A stretch of 64,000 nt of DNA, taken from BP-464 sp963825415. GTDB lineage: Bacteria; Actinomycetota; Thermoleophilia; Solirubrobacterales; Solirubrobacteraceae. Positions 42,985 through 51,742 of the stretch are shown here, in pieces (within the stretch, counting starts at the first letter, position 1; each line of letters opens with the position of its first letter). The notes beneath the pieces are model-generated. The model did no database searches, was not told where the DNA came from, and worked only from the letters and a program-made list of their open reading frames with translations. Position numbers and translations under genes: made by a program. Location of the stretch: positions 682,001-746,000 of the forward strand of contig CAWGTD010000003.1 in NCBI GenBank assembly GCA_963825415.1. Direction: 5' to 3'.

Positions 42985-43141
42985 CGGCCGCGCCCTCCTC
43001 GTTGATCTCGACGAGCTCGCGCTCGATCCGCGCGAGCCTGACGGCCATGATCGCGACGTAGACGAGCACCAGCACCAGGAAGACCAGGTAGGCGGCGGCG
43101 ACGTAGCCGGTGTTGTCGGGGATCGTGTCTGCGGCGATCAT
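42977..43141 (-). CDS. ccmD: CcmD-like small membrane protein, 54 residues
   Basis: A short gene that is easy to miss. It has one membrane segment (about 13-34: YVAAAYLVFLVLVLVYVAIM). A charged cytoplasmic helix follows (RLARIERELVEINEE). CcmD is a small single-span protein that helps CcmC release haem for CcmE. Position between ccmC and hemA and topology support the call, which is otherwise weak because CcmD proteins vary. The ATG overlaps the ccmC stop by four bases; its stop overlaps the hemA start by eight. Confidence 0.72.
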   Translation of the reverse strand: MIAADTIPDNTGYVAAAYLVFLVLVLVYVAIMAVRLARIERELVEINEEGAAGE

Positions 43142-43848
43142 CGCGGTGCGGCCGATCGGCCCAGGACGACGTCATTGCCCAGCCGCCGGCGCAGGGCCCG
43201 CAGCTGTGCTCGTGCGTTCTTGTTGGCCATCTCGTAGCGCCACAGCGTCAGGTAGAGCAGCGTCATCCCCGCGAGGGCGACCAGGAACGTCACCCGCATC
43301 TTCGCCGGCAGGCTGTCGGCCGACCCGAGCACCCGCGGATGCGAGTACGCCTGGGCGAGCCGGACGGCGAGGAAGTTCAGCGGCACGAAGCTGCCGGCGG
43401 TGATCGCGAACACCGAGGCGTAGCGCGCCTGGCGCTCGGGGTCTTCGATCGAGAACCGCAGCGGCTGATAGCAGGCGTAGAGCAGGAAGACGATCAGGAA
43501 GGACACGAGCGTCGGCTCGTCCCAGACCCACCAGTGTCCCCACGACGCACGCGCCCAGATCGAGCCCGTGACGAGCGTGCCGACGCCGAGGATCAGCGAC
43601 AGATGGATCGCCACGTATGAGCGCATGTCGTGGCGCTTGTCGCCGCTGCGCAGGTGCTGGATGGCGAACACGCCGCCGGCCACGAAGCCCAGCAGCGCGA
43701 CGATCGCCATCGGCACGTGGACATAGAAGATCTTCTGCATGAAGCCCTGGTCGGCATCCATCGGCGCATAGAAGAACGCCAGGGCGATGGCCCCGGTGAG
43801 CACGACGACGGTGGCGATGGAGAGAGGGCGAAGGCCCTTGCCGTACAC
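43138..43848 (-). CDS. ccmC: Haem exporter/handling protein CcmC
   Basis: Membrane protein that presents haem to CcmE for cytochrome c. The 236-residue protein has six membrane segments and the haem-binding tryptophan motif WGHWWVWDEPTLVSFL. Conserved His are in FYVHVPMA and near SYVAIHLSL. A basic tail follows. It starts seven bases after the ccmB stop. ccmE and ccmF are not in the window. Confidence 0.95.
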   Translation of the reverse strand: MYGKGLRPLSIATVVVLTGAIALAFFYAPMDADQGFMQKIFYVHVPMAIVALLGFVAGGVFAIQHLRSGDKRHDMRSYVAIHLSLILGVGTLVTGSIWARASWGHWWVWDEPTLVSFLIVFLLYACYQPLRFSIEDPERQARYASVFAITAGSFVPLNFLAVRLAQAYSHPRVLGSADSLPAKMRVTFLVALAGMTLLYLTLWRYEMANKNARAQLRALRRRLGNDVVLGRSAAPR

Positions 43849-43855
43849 GGGTGGG

Positions 43856-44527
43856 CTAGTCCTCCAGGAGGTAGTCGAAGACCGCCAGTGCGATCAACCC
43901 GAAGACCAGATCGTACAGCCCGAGTACCGCCATCCAGCGGCCTGGCAGGGCGTCTGCACCGCCCGCGGCGAACAGCGGGGCGGTCGCCCGGGCGGCGGCG
44001 ATGACCACCGGCAGCAGCAGCGGCAGGCCCAACAGCGGCACCAGCAGGTCGCGTGAGCGCGTCTGCGTGGCCAGCCCCGCGACCAGCGTGCCGGCCAGGG
44101 CGATGCCGACGTCGGCGAGGATCAGCACCGCCAGCAGGCCCGGCACGGCGTCGCCGGCCGACGGCCCGAGCAGCAGCAGGTAGAAGGCCGGAACGGCCAC
44201 CAGCTCGACGACCGCCAGGAAGCCCGCGAACGCCACCGCCTTGGCCGCGAACAGCGCCGTCCGGTCGAACGGCGCGAGCAGGATGCCCTCCAGCGCCCCG
44301 CCCTCGACGTCGGCGACGAACAGCCGGTTGGCGCCCAGCATCGCGGCGAACAGCAGGGTCACCCAGAGCACGCCGGCCGCGAGCGCCCCCTCGACGCTGT
44401 CGCGCTGAAGCCCGAAGTGGAACACGACGAACGTGGTCACGCTGAACAGCGCCATCGCCGGCACCGCCTCGCGGGTGCGCAGCTCGAGCCGCACCTCTTT
44501 GCGCAACAAGGCCGAGATCGGGCTCAC
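43856..44527 (-). CDS. ccmB: Haem ABC-type exporter permease CcmB
   Basis: Membrane subunit paired with CcmA, 223 residues with about six membrane segments. It begins VSPISALLRKEVRLELRTRE (GTG at 44525-44527) and includes NRLFVADVEGGALEGILLAP and GLATQTRSRDLLVPLLGLPL, both typical of CcmB. The start overlaps the ccmA stop by four bases. Confidence 0.93.
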   Translation of the reverse strand: MSPISALLRKEVRLELRTREAVPAMALFSVTTFVVFHFGLQRDSVEGALAAGVLWVTLLFAAMLGANRLFVADVEGGALEGILLAPFDRTALFAAKAVAFAGFLAVVELVAVPAFYLLLLGPSAGDAVPGLLAVLILADVGIALAGTLVAGLATQTRSRDLLVPLLGLPLLLPVVIAAARATAPLFAAGGADALPGRWMAVLGLYDLVFGLIALAVFDYLLED

Positions 44528-45180
44528 GCGTACAAGCCCTCCATCGCATGGGGGCGCCCGTCGCGCAGGGCGAGCACGACGTCTGCGGATTCCGCCCCGC
44601 TCGGGTCGTGGCTGGTCTCGACCCGCGTGCGGCCGGCGAGCAGCGGCTCGACCAGCTCGGCCGCCCCAGGGTCCAGGTTCGCGCGTGGCTCGTCGAGCAG
44701 CAGCAGCTCGGGGTCGTGGAGCACCGCCCGCGCCACCGCGGTGCGCTGGATCATGCCGCGGGAATAGGTGTGCAGCGGGTCGCTCGCTCGGCGCGCCAGG
44801 CCGACCGCGGCGAGCAGCTCGTCGACGCGCGCCTCGGCCACGCCGTGCAGCCGGGCGTGGAGCAGCAGGTTCTCGCGCGCGCTGAGGTCGCGGTAGAGCA
44901 GCGGGTCGTGGCCGATGTAGCCGATCCGCCCGCGGACCGCCCACGCTTCGCCGGGCAGCTCGCGGCCGAGCACGCGCACGGTCCCGGCGTGCGGCCGCAG
45001 CAGCGTCGCCAGCACCCGCAGCAGCGTCGACTTGCCGGCACCGTTGGGGCCGAGCACCACGAGCGTCGCGCCCGGATCGAGCCGCACCGATACGCCGGCG
45101 AGCGCGATCCGCTCGCCGTAGCGCCGCTCGAGCCCCGTCAGCTCAATGGCGGGAGCGTCCGTCGAGCGTGGCGACGGCAT
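44524..45180 (-). CDS. ccmA: Cytochrome c biogenesis ATP-binding protein CcmA
   Basis: ATPase of the CcmAB complex that frees holo-CcmE. It has 218 residues. Walker A is GPNGAGKS, signature YSRGMIQR, Walker B LLLLDEPRANLD, and H-loop SHD. It starts inside the end of mog (38-base overlap), the longest overlap in this run; no later good start is seen. Confidence 0.92.
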   Translation of the reverse strand: MPSPRSTDAPAIELTGLERRYGERIALAGVSVRLDPGATLVVLGPNGAGKSTLLRVLATLLRPHAGTVRVLGRELPGEAWAVRGRIGYIGHDPLLYRDLSARENLLLHARLHGVAEARVDELLAAVGLARRASDPLHTYSRGMIQRTAVARAVLHDPELLLLDEPRANLDPGAAELVEPLLAGRTRVETSHDPSGAESADVVLALRDGRPHAMEGLYA

Positions 45181-45616
45181 GGTCAAGGACCGGCGCAAGG
45201 ACGCCGAACAGCTCGGCGACAGCCTTGGGGCTGCCGGGCAGGTTGACGATCAGGGTTCGGCCGGCGATTCCGGCCACGCCGCGGGACAGCATCGCCATCG
45301 GGGTGTGGCGCGCCGACTCGGCGCGCAGCGCCTCGGCGATGCCGGGGGCGTCGCGTTCGATCACGGCGCGCGTGGCCTCGGGGGTGACGTCGTCGGGGCT
45401 CAGGCCGGTGCCTCCCGTCGTGAGGATCAGCCGCACGTCGTCCTCGACGTAGTGGCGCAGGCGATCCTCGATCAACGCCTCGTCGTCGGGAACGACCTCC
45501 ATCGCCTGCACGTCCGCACCGGCCTCTTCGGCGAGCTGTGCGAGCAGCGGGCCCGACTCGTCGTCGGAGTCGCGCCGCGAGACCGAGGTCGAGATCGTCA
45601 GTACCGCGGTGCGCAC
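45143..45616 (-). CDS. MogA/MoaB-type molybdopterin adenylyltransferase
   Basis: Activates molybdopterin with ATP before metal insertion. The 157-residue protein has the MogA/MoaB fold: VRTAVLTISTSVSRRD, LILTTGGTGLSPDDVTPEA, and RTLIVNLPGSPKAVAE. MogA and MoaB cannot be told apart by eye. GTG at 45614-45616 gives the family start. It lies between the M32 peptidase and ccmA. Confidence 0.92.
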   Translation of the reverse strand: MRTAVLTISTSVSRRDSDDESGPLLAQLAEEAGADVQAMEVVPDDEALIEDRLRHYVEDDVRLILTTGGTGLSPDDVTPEATRAVIERDAPGIAEALRAESARHTPMAMLSRGVAGIAGRTLIVNLPGSPKAVAELFGVLAPVLDHAVATLDGRSRH

Positions 45617-45626
45617 ATTCGCAACG

Positions 45627-47123
45627 CTACTGGCCACCCGCGGCGCGGGAGCGTGCGTAGGCGAGGTACGGCTCGGTGTCGAGCGGGCCGCCGACGGCGT
45701 GCTGCAGCAGTTCGCGAGGCTCCAGCCGCCGGCCCTGGTGGTGGATGCGCTCGGCCAGCCAGGCACGCAGCGGCGCGAGGTCGCCGGCCTCGAGGTCGGC
45801 GTCGAGCGAGGGCATGGCCTCGCGCGCCACGCCCCACAGCTGGGCCGCGAGCACGGAGCCCAGCGCGTAGGTGGGGAAGTAGCCGAAGGCGGCGTGGCTC
45901 CAGTGGACGTCCTGCAGCGCTCCCTGCCGGTCGTCGGGCACCTCGACCCCGAGCAGCTCGCGCATGCCGTCGCGCCAGGCGGCGGGCACGTCGGCGGGCG
46001 CCAGGTCCCCGTCGAACAGCGCGAGTTCGAGGTCGAACCGCAGCACGATGTGAAGCGGGTAGCTCACCGGGTCGGACTCCACCCGGATCAGCGACGGGCG
46101 CACGGCGGAGACCGCGCCGACGAACGCCGCCGGGTCGAGGCCGTCCAGCGCCTCGCCGAGGGCATCGACGAGTAGCGGCCAGGCGCCGCGCCAGAACGGC
46201 ACGCTCTGCCCGACGAACACCTCCCACAGCCGGCTCTGGCTCTCGTGGATCGCCATCGACACCCCGCGCCCCAGCGGGCTGCGGGCAAGCGCGGGGTCGA
46301 TCTGCGCCTCGTAGAGGCCGTGCCCGAACTCGTGCAGCGCGCTGCTGATGCTGTCGAGCGTGTCGTCGGCATAGCGCGTCGTGATGCGGCTGTCGCCGCG
46401 TGCCGGTGAGGCCGAGAACGGATGGGCGGACTCGCCGAGCCGCCAGGACTGCTCGTCGAATCCGACCCGGCGCATCACGGCCTCGACGGCCACACGCTGG
46501 CCGGCGATCGGGAACGGCCCGCGCAGCGGCGGCGGCGCGTGCTCGGCCGCGGCCGCCACGAGCGCCGGGAGCTTCTCGCGCAGCGGGGCGAACGCCACGC
46601 GCACCTCCTCGGTGCGCATGCCGGGCTCGTAGTCGTCGAGCAGGGCGTCGTAGGACTCCTCGACCTCGAAGCACGCGGCGTACTCACGGCGCAGCCCGAC
46701 GTTGTGCTCCAGACACGGCAGGAACGCTTCCCAGTTGCCGGCGTCGCGAGCCTGGGCCCACGCGGCCTGGCCGGTCGAGCTCGCCCGCGCCAGCGCGCGC
46801 ACGAGGTCCTCGGGGACGCGCCGGGCGCGCTCGACGTCGCGCCAGGCGACACGTACGAGCGCGGCGTCGTCGCCAACCAGATCGAGTCCGGACGCCTCCT
46901 CCAGCATCTCCGCCAGCGCCGGATCGTTCTGACCGTGGTGCAGCAGTCCACTCACCGTGGCGAGCTGCTCGGCGCGCCCCGGCCCGCCAGTCTTGGGCAT
47001 GACGGTTTCCTGGTCGTACTGGAGCAGCTCGACGACGCCGCGCAGATCGGACAACGCGGCGAGCCGCTCGCGCAGCCTCCCCATGAGATCGGTGGCGGTG
47101 TCAGCCCCCGATGTCGTAGTCAC
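45627..47123 (-). CDS. M32-family metallocarboxypeptidase
   Basis: Cytoplasmic zinc carboxypeptidase (Taq/Pfu type), 498 residues, mainly helical. The zinc site is HEFGHGLYE (HExxH) with a downstream Glu in HESQSRLWE. The family motifs DSRITTRYADD and SYPLHIVLRFDLE, GYFPTYALGSVLAAQ are present. ATG 47123 overlaps moaC by 23 bases; ATG 47084 just past the moaC stop is an alternative. Its place between two Moco genes has no known reason. Confidence 0.93.
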   Translation of the reverse strand: MTTTSGADTATDLMGRLRERLAALSDLRGVVELLQYDQETVMPKTGGPGRAEQLATVSGLLHHGQNDPALAEMLEEASGLDLVGDDAALVRVAWRDVERARRVPEDLVRALARASSTGQAAWAQARDAGNWEAFLPCLEHNVGLRREYAACFEVEESYDALLDDYEPGMRTEEVRVAFAPLREKLPALVAAAAEHAPPPLRGPFPIAGQRVAVEAVMRRVGFDEQSWRLGESAHPFSASPARGDSRITTRYADDTLDSISSALHEFGHGLYEAQIDPALARSPLGRGVSMAIHESQSRLWEVFVGQSVPFWRGAWPLLVDALGEALDGLDPAAFVGAVSAVRPSLIRVESDPVSYPLHIVLRFDLELALFDGDLAPADVPAAWRDGMRELLGVEVPDDRQGALQDVHWSHAAFGYFPTYALGSVLAAQLWGVAREAMPSLDADLEAGDLAPLRAWLAERIHHQGRRLEPRELLQHAVGGPLDTEPYLAYARSRAAGGQ

Positions 47124-47634
47124 CGCTGCGACCTCCTCGCTTGCTCACAAGCTCGACGCGCTCGATGCGGACGTCGCGTTGCAGACCCTTGACCATGTCG
47201 TAGACGGTCAGCGCCGCCACCGCGGCCGCGGTCATCGCCTCCATCTCCACGCCGGTGCGCGCCGTGACCGCGGCGCTCGCCTCGAGCACCACGCAGTCGC
47301 CGGCGATCGTCGCGGTCACGTCGACGTGGTCGAGCGCGAGCGGATGGCACAGCGGGATCAGCTCCGAGGCGCGCTTGGCCGCCTGGATCCCGGCGATCCG
47401 GGCCGTGCCCAGCACGTCGCCCTTCGGGGCGTCGCCGGCCGCGACGGCCCCGGCGGTGGCCGGCGACATGCGCACCACGGCGCGGGCGACCGCATGCCGC
47501 GCCGTCGGCTCCTTCGCGCCGACGTCGACCATCCGCGCCGCACCGGTCTCGTCGAGGTGGTGAAGGATCCCCTTGCCTCCATCCAGTCGGCGCTGTCGGA
47601 TGCCGACGTCGGCCTTCCGGGCCGCCGACTTCAT
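47101..47634 (-). CDS. moaC: Cyclic pyranopterin monophosphate synthase MoaC
   Basis: Second step of molybdopterin synthesis. The 177-residue protein has HHLDETGAARMVDVGAKEPT, GDVLGTARIAGIQAAKRASE, LIPLCHPLALDHV, and MTAAAVAALTVYDMVKG. The N-terminus is about 20 residues longer than usual; no inner start is better. The ATG overlaps the siroheme-gene stop by four bases. Confidence 0.95.
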   Translation of the reverse strand: MKSAARKADVGIRQRRLDGGKGILHHLDETGAARMVDVGAKEPTARHAVARAVVRMSPATAGAVAAGDAPKGDVLGTARIAGIQAAKRASELIPLCHPLALDHVDVTATIAGDCVVLEASAAVTARTGVEMEAMTAAAVAALTVYDMVKGLQRDVRIERVELVSKRGGRSGDYDIGG

Positions 47635-48365
47635 GCGGCCACGCCCTGTGCGGCGGAGATGAGGTCGCGCACGGCGGCGACGTCGCCGGCGCGCAGCAGC
47701 TCGACAGGGTCGGGCTCGCCGTTGACGATGCCCTCGAAGAACGCCTTGCGGTCCTGGTAGGTGGGCAGGGTTCCCTTCGCCCAGCCGCGCACGTCGTTGA
47801 GCATCACGGCCAGCTGCGCGTACTCCTCGCCGAACAGCTCGGCGACCTCGCGCTTCATGCGCTTGGCCAGCGCGGGCGAGGCGCCGGCCGTGGAGATCGC
47901 GATCGCCAGCGGGCCCGTTCGCACGACCGCGGGGAGGATGAAGTTGCAGAGCGGGGGCACGTCGACGACGTTGACGAGCATTGCCCGGTGCTCGGCGTCG
48001 TCATGCACCGCGATGTTGACGTCGGTGTCGTCGGTGGAGGCGATCACGAGCAGCGCCCCCTCGAGGTCGGCGGGCCCCGCGTAGGCGCGCCGTTCCCAGC
48101 CGATCGAGCCCTCGGTGGCGAGCGCGGCCAGCTCGGGCACGGCGTCGGGTGCGATCAGCGTGACCGCGGCGTCGCAGGCCAGCAGGCCTTCGACCTTCTC
48201 GAGCCCCACCTCGCCGCCGCCGACCACCACGCAGCGGCGCCCGCTCAACCGCAGGCATGCCATGTAGAAAGGCGTGTCGAGCATGTCGCGCACGCAGGTC
48301 TGGTCGCAGATGCCGCGGCGGTGCTGGCAGACGCACTCCTTCCCTGCATATGCGGCGGCTGGCAT
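47631..48365 (-). CDS. Precorrin-2 dehydrogenase (Met8/CysG N-terminal type) with Cys-rich N-terminus
   Basis: Oxidises precorrin-2 with NAD and may insert iron to make siroheme. The canonical part begins at M28 (MLDTPFYMACLRLSGRRC), with the NAD motif VVVGGGEVGLEKVEGLL and later NVVDVPPLCNFILPAVVRTG and STAGASPALAKRMKREVAE. Ahead of it are 27 extra residues with C11, C13, C20 and C24, which could bind a metal or cluster. Whether translation starts at 48365 or at M28 is undecided. It is 244 residues from the outer ATG. Confidence 0.9.
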   Translation of the reverse strand: MPAAAYAGKECVCQHRRGICDQTCVRDMLDTPFYMACLRLSGRRCVVVGGGEVGLEKVEGLLACDAAVTLIAPDAVPELAALATEGSIGWERRAYAGPADLEGALLVIASTDDTDVNIAVHDDAEHRAMLVNVVDVPPLCNFILPAVVRTGPLAIAISTAGASPALAKRMKREVAELFGEEYAQLAVMLNDVRGWAKGTLPTYQDRKAFFEGIVNGEPDPVELLRAGDVAAVRDLISAAQGVAA

Positions 48366-48376
48366 GGGGGTCCACG

Positions 48377-49969
48377 TTACCGCCGGCGCAGGGCGCGCAG
48401 GCCCCGTGCGGCCAGGCGGGCCAGCGGCGCTCCGCCCTCGCGCAGGGCGCGCTCACGGTCCGGATCACGGGCCGAGCGCAGCAGCGCCAGCGCCCGGGCG
48501 GCGCGGGCCAGCGTCTCGTCGTAGGGGTGCCACCAGAACGCCCGGCCTGCGGGTGCGTCCCACGTCACCACCTTCGGCTCGGCGGACGTGCGCAGCGCCA
48601 CCGCGCCGCGCGCGCGGCCGATCCCCGATCCGCCGATCCCGCCCCACGGGATCTGGGGCGCGCTGCGCTGCACCATGTGGTCGTTCATCCACACCATTCC
48701 GACGCGCAACTCGCGGGCGACGCGGCCGCCCTTGTAGCGGTCCGCCGTCCAGACCGACGCTCCCAGCCCGCCCGGCACCGTGTTGGCGGCGTCGATCAGC
48801 TCCTCCTCGGTGTCGAAGACCTCGATCGCCAGGATCGGGCCGGGGACCTCCTCGGAGGCCACCCGCATGCCGGGCGTGACCCCGGTCAGCACCATCGGTG
48901 CGACGAACGGCCCGCGCAGGCCTTCGACCTCGACCGGACCGCCACAGCAGAGCTTTGCGCCCGCTGCCACCGCGTCGGCGATCACCTCGTTCACGCGCGC
49001 CAGGCGATCGCGGGCGACGAGCGGGCCGACCTCCGTTCCCGTGACCCGGGGATCGCCGACGCGAAGCGCCTGGGCGCCCTCGACCACGCCGGCGATGAAG
49101 CGGTCGGCCACCTCGCGGACAACGATCGCGCGCTCGACGCTGCCGCCGCTCTGGCCGGCGTTGGCGAAGGCCGCCCAGACCGCGCCGTGCACCGCGCGGT
49201 CCATCGGAGCGTCGGCGAGCACCAGCATCGCGTCGCGCCCGCCGGTCTCGACCACGCTGCGCTTCAGCGCCCGCGCGCAGGCCTCGCCGACGTCGCGACC
49301 GGCGTTCAGCGAGCCGGTGAAGCGCACCTGGGCGACGGGCGCGTCCACCAGCGCGCGACCCGCGTCGGCGTGGCCGTGGACGATCCGCAGCAGGCCCTCG
49401 GGCAGCCCGGCCCTCGTGAAGATCCGGCCGATGCGCTCGCCGCACAGTGCTGCCAGCGGGGACGGTTTGAGCACAACGCCGTTGCCGGCCATCAGGGCCA
49501 CCGCCACGTCGCCCAGCGGCGTGGCCAGCGGCTCGGCGGCGGGGCCGAGCACACCGACGACGCCGAGCGGCTCGTAGCTCCACCGCGCGCGCTTGCCCGG
49601 ATAGAGCAGTTGCGAGACCCGCGCTCGCTCCCCGGCGAGCACCGCCGGACCCTGCTCGGCCAGCCACTGCAGCGTGTCGATGGCCGGCAGGATCTCCATC
49701 AGCATGGCCTCGGCGCGGGGCCTGCCCTGCTCCAGGCAGACGAGGTCGGCCAGCTCGTCGAGCTCGGCGATCACCGCCTGCGACGCCCGCGCCATGTAGC
49801 GCGCGCGGTCCTCGGCCCGCAGCTGGGCCCAGAGCTTCTGCACCGCCGCCGAGCCGTCGACGGCGGCGGCGATCTCGGAGGCCGGCGTGGCGGTGACGGC
49901 TCCGAGCACCGCGCCCGTGACCGGGCTGACCGACTCCAGGGGCGCAGGCGTTTCGGTGGCGACCGCCAT
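48377..49969 (-). CDS. Aldehyde dehydrogenase-family protein lacking the catalytic Cys
   Basis: A 530-residue ALDH-fold protein. The NAD region (LGPAAEPLATPLGDVAVAL, VVLKPSPLA), E241 in ETGGRDAM, and the C-terminal PQIPWGGIGGSGIGR are present. At the nucleophile site the sequence is NAGQSGGSVER, where active enzymes have GQxC; Gly275 replaces Cys. A basic C-terminal extension (about 470-530) is unusual. Oxidation of aldehydes by the normal route should fail, so a pseudoenzyme or a single-base error (TGC to GGC) is possible. It starts the long minus-strand run. Confidence 0.88.
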   Translation of the reverse strand: MAVATETPAPLESVSPVTGAVLGAVTATPASEIAAAVDGSAAVQKLWAQLRAEDRARYMARASQAVIAELDELADLVCLEQGRPRAEAMLMEILPAIDTLQWLAEQGPAVLAGERARVSQLLYPGKRARWSYEPLGVVGVLGPAAEPLATPLGDVAVALMAGNGVVLKPSPLAALCGERIGRIFTRAGLPEGLLRIVHGHADAGRALVDAPVAQVRFTGSLNAGRDVGEACARALKRSVVETGGRDAMLVLADAPMDRAVHGAVWAAFANAGQSGGSVERAIVVREVADRFIAGVVEGAQALRVGDPRVTGTEVGPLVARDRLARVNEVIADAVAAGAKLCCGGPVEVEGLRGPFVAPMVLTGVTPGMRVASEEVPGPILAIEVFDTEEELIDAANTVPGGLGASVWTADRYKGGRVARELRVGMVWMNDHMVQRSAPQIPWGGIGGSGIGRARGAVALRTSAEPKVVTWDAPAGRAFWWHPYDETLARAARALALLRSARDPDRERALREGGAPLARLAARGLRALRRR

Positions 49970-49997
49970 GGCGGGCGATGATGTCAGGCCAGGTCGC

Positions 49998-50345
49998 CTA
50001 GGCGACGTGGCGCGAGGCGTGGGCGCGCGCGGTGCCTTCCAGCAACCCCCGCAGGCCCGGCGCGGCGGACTCGTCGACCAGCACCAGATCGGGCGTGTCG
50101 GCGTCGCGCTCGCCCGCGGCGAAGCCGACCAGCACCTCGCGGCTGCCGACGAACACCGATGCGCAGATCACCGTGCGGTCGCGCGGCTGGAAGCGCAGGG
50201 TGCGGCTGACGGCGAGGTCGTCGGCCTCGAGCCCCAGGCGGCACAGCAGCGCGTGCAGGCGCGCATGGTCGGACCGGCGCGGGAAGCGCAGGCGTACGCG
50301 CACGCCGCCGGGGAGGGTTGTCGAGCGATCCGTTCTCAGTTCCAC
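49998..50345 (-). CDS. Uncharacterised protein, 115 residues
   Basis: I do not recognise it. It is soluble, Arg-rich at first (PGGVRVRLRFPRRSDHARLH), and has a helix/strand pattern (LLCRLGLEADDLAVSRTLRF, VCASVFVGSREVLVGFAAGE-like) that recalls part of an acetyltransferase fold. That is only a loose impression. The start GTG at 50343-50345 is the best guess. It lies between rarA and the ALDH gene on the same strand. Confidence 0.6.
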   Translation of the reverse strand: MELRTDRSTTLPGGVRVRLRFPRRSDHARLHALLCRLGLEADDLAVSRTLRFQPRDRTVICASVFVGSREVLVGFAAGERDADTPDLVLVDESAAPGLRGLLEGTARAHASRHVA

Positions 50346-50386
50346 TGCACCTACAACCCGCGTTCGCCGCGGGTGCTGCGGTGCCT

Positions 50387-51736
50387 TCAGCTCTCGGCGC
50401 GTCCGCGCGCCCGCCGGATCTCTCCCAGGCGCGCCGCCAGCTCGGCCTCGGCATCGTCTGGCGCGTAGAAGCTGGTGCCCTCCAGCCCCGGAGGCATCAG
50501 CTCCGCCGGCGAGACGTGCCCCGGCCGGGCGTGGGGGGAGTCGTAGCCCGTGCCGCGGGTGGGCGGGGACGAGTTCGCGGCACCGGGATGCGCGGCGCTG
50601 CGCAGCGCGTCGGGCGGCGTCTGGACGCCGTGCTCGCGGACGTGGGCGCGGGCACGGCCGATCGCCTTGCCCGCCGCGTCGGACTTCGGCGCCAGCGCGA
50701 GGTAGATCGCCGCCTGCGCGAGCGCGTACACACCCTCGGGCATCCCGACGTGCTCGACCGCGTGCGCCGCCGCGACGGCCACCGACAGTGCCTGCGGGTC
50801 GGCGTTGCCGATGTCCTCGGAGGCCAGGATCACCATCCTGCGAACGATGAACCGCGGGTCCTCGCCGCCCTCGAGCATCACCGCGAGGTAGTACAGCGAC
50901 GCGTCGGGGTCCGACCCGCGCGTCGCCTTGATCCACGCAGAAATGGTGTCGTAGTGCTGGTCGCCGGCGCGGTCGTAGCGGATCGCCCGGCGCTGGAGCG
51001 CGTCCTCGGCGACCTCGAGGGTCACGTGGCCCGCGACGGTCGCGCTCGCCAGCTCCAACGCGGCCAGCGCGGTGCGCGCGTCGCCGCCCGCCCGGGCGGC
51101 CAGGAACGCGAGCGCCTCGTCGTCGACGTCAACGTTTTCAAGTTCTCCGCGGTCGATCGCCCGGCGCAGCAGCGCCTCGACATCGGCGTCCGACAGCGGT
51201 CCGAGCTCGATCACCTGCGTGCGCGACAGCAGCGCCGAGTTGACCTCGAAGTACGGGTTCTCGGTGGTCGCGCCCACGAGCGTGACGAGGCCCTCCTCGA
51301 CCGCAGGCAGCAGCGCGTCCTGCTGGGCCTTGTTGAAGCGGTGGATCTCGTCGAGGAAGAAGATCGTGCCCCTGCCGCCACGCCGGCGCTCCCGCGCGCG
51401 ATCCAGGACGGCGCGAACCTCCGCCTTGCCGACCTGCACGGCGCTGAGCTCCTCGAAGGCGGCGTCGGCGGCCGAGGCCACGAGCCTGGCGAGCGTCGTC
51501 TTGCCTGTCCCCGGCGGCCCGTAGAGGACCATCGAGAACGGGCGGCCCTCCTCGATCGCCGTGCGCAGCGCGGTGCCCTCGCCGAGCACGTGGTCCTGGC
51601 CCACCACCTCGTCGAGCGTCCGCGGGCGCATGCGGGCCGGCAACGGGGTCCGACCCACCGCCTCCGGCGGCGTGTGCCCGGGCGGCGCAGCGGCGCCGGG
51701 ATCGGGCTCCTCGGGTTCGAACAGCTGGCCGGCCAT
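50387..51736 (-). CDS. rarA: RarA/MgsA replication-associated AAA+ ATPase
   Basis: Acts at stalled replication forks and binds SSB. The 449-residue protein has Walker A GPPGTGKT (73-80), Walker B in IFFLDEIHRFNKAQQDALLP, sensor LVGATTENPYFEVN, and DQHYDTISAWIKATRGSDPD with the later RMVILASEDIGNADP. The family motif for tetramerisation and the C-terminal domain are present. The ATG (51734-51736) is six bases from the divergent tauE GTG. Confidence 0.95.
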   Translation of the reverse strand: MAGQLFEPEEPDPGAAAPPGHTPPEAVGRTPLPARMRPRTLDEVVGQDHVLGEGTALRTAIEEGRPFSMVLYGPPGTGKTTLARLVASAADAAFEELSAVQVGKAEVRAVLDRARERRRGGRGTIFFLDEIHRFNKAQQDALLPAVEEGLVTLVGATTENPYFEVNSALLSRTQVIELGPLSDADVEALLRRAIDRGELENVDVDDEALAFLAARAGGDARTALAALELASATVAGHVTLEVAEDALQRRAIRYDRAGDQHYDTISAWIKATRGSDPDASLYYLAVMLEGGEDPRFIVRRMVILASEDIGNADPQALSVAVAAAHAVEHVGMPEGVYALAQAAIYLALAPKSDAAGKAIGRARAHVREHGVQTPPDALRSAAHPGAANSSPPTRGTGYDSPHARPGHVSPAELMPPGLEGTSFYAPDDAEAELAARLGEIRRARGRAES

Positions 51737-51742
51737 CGCATC

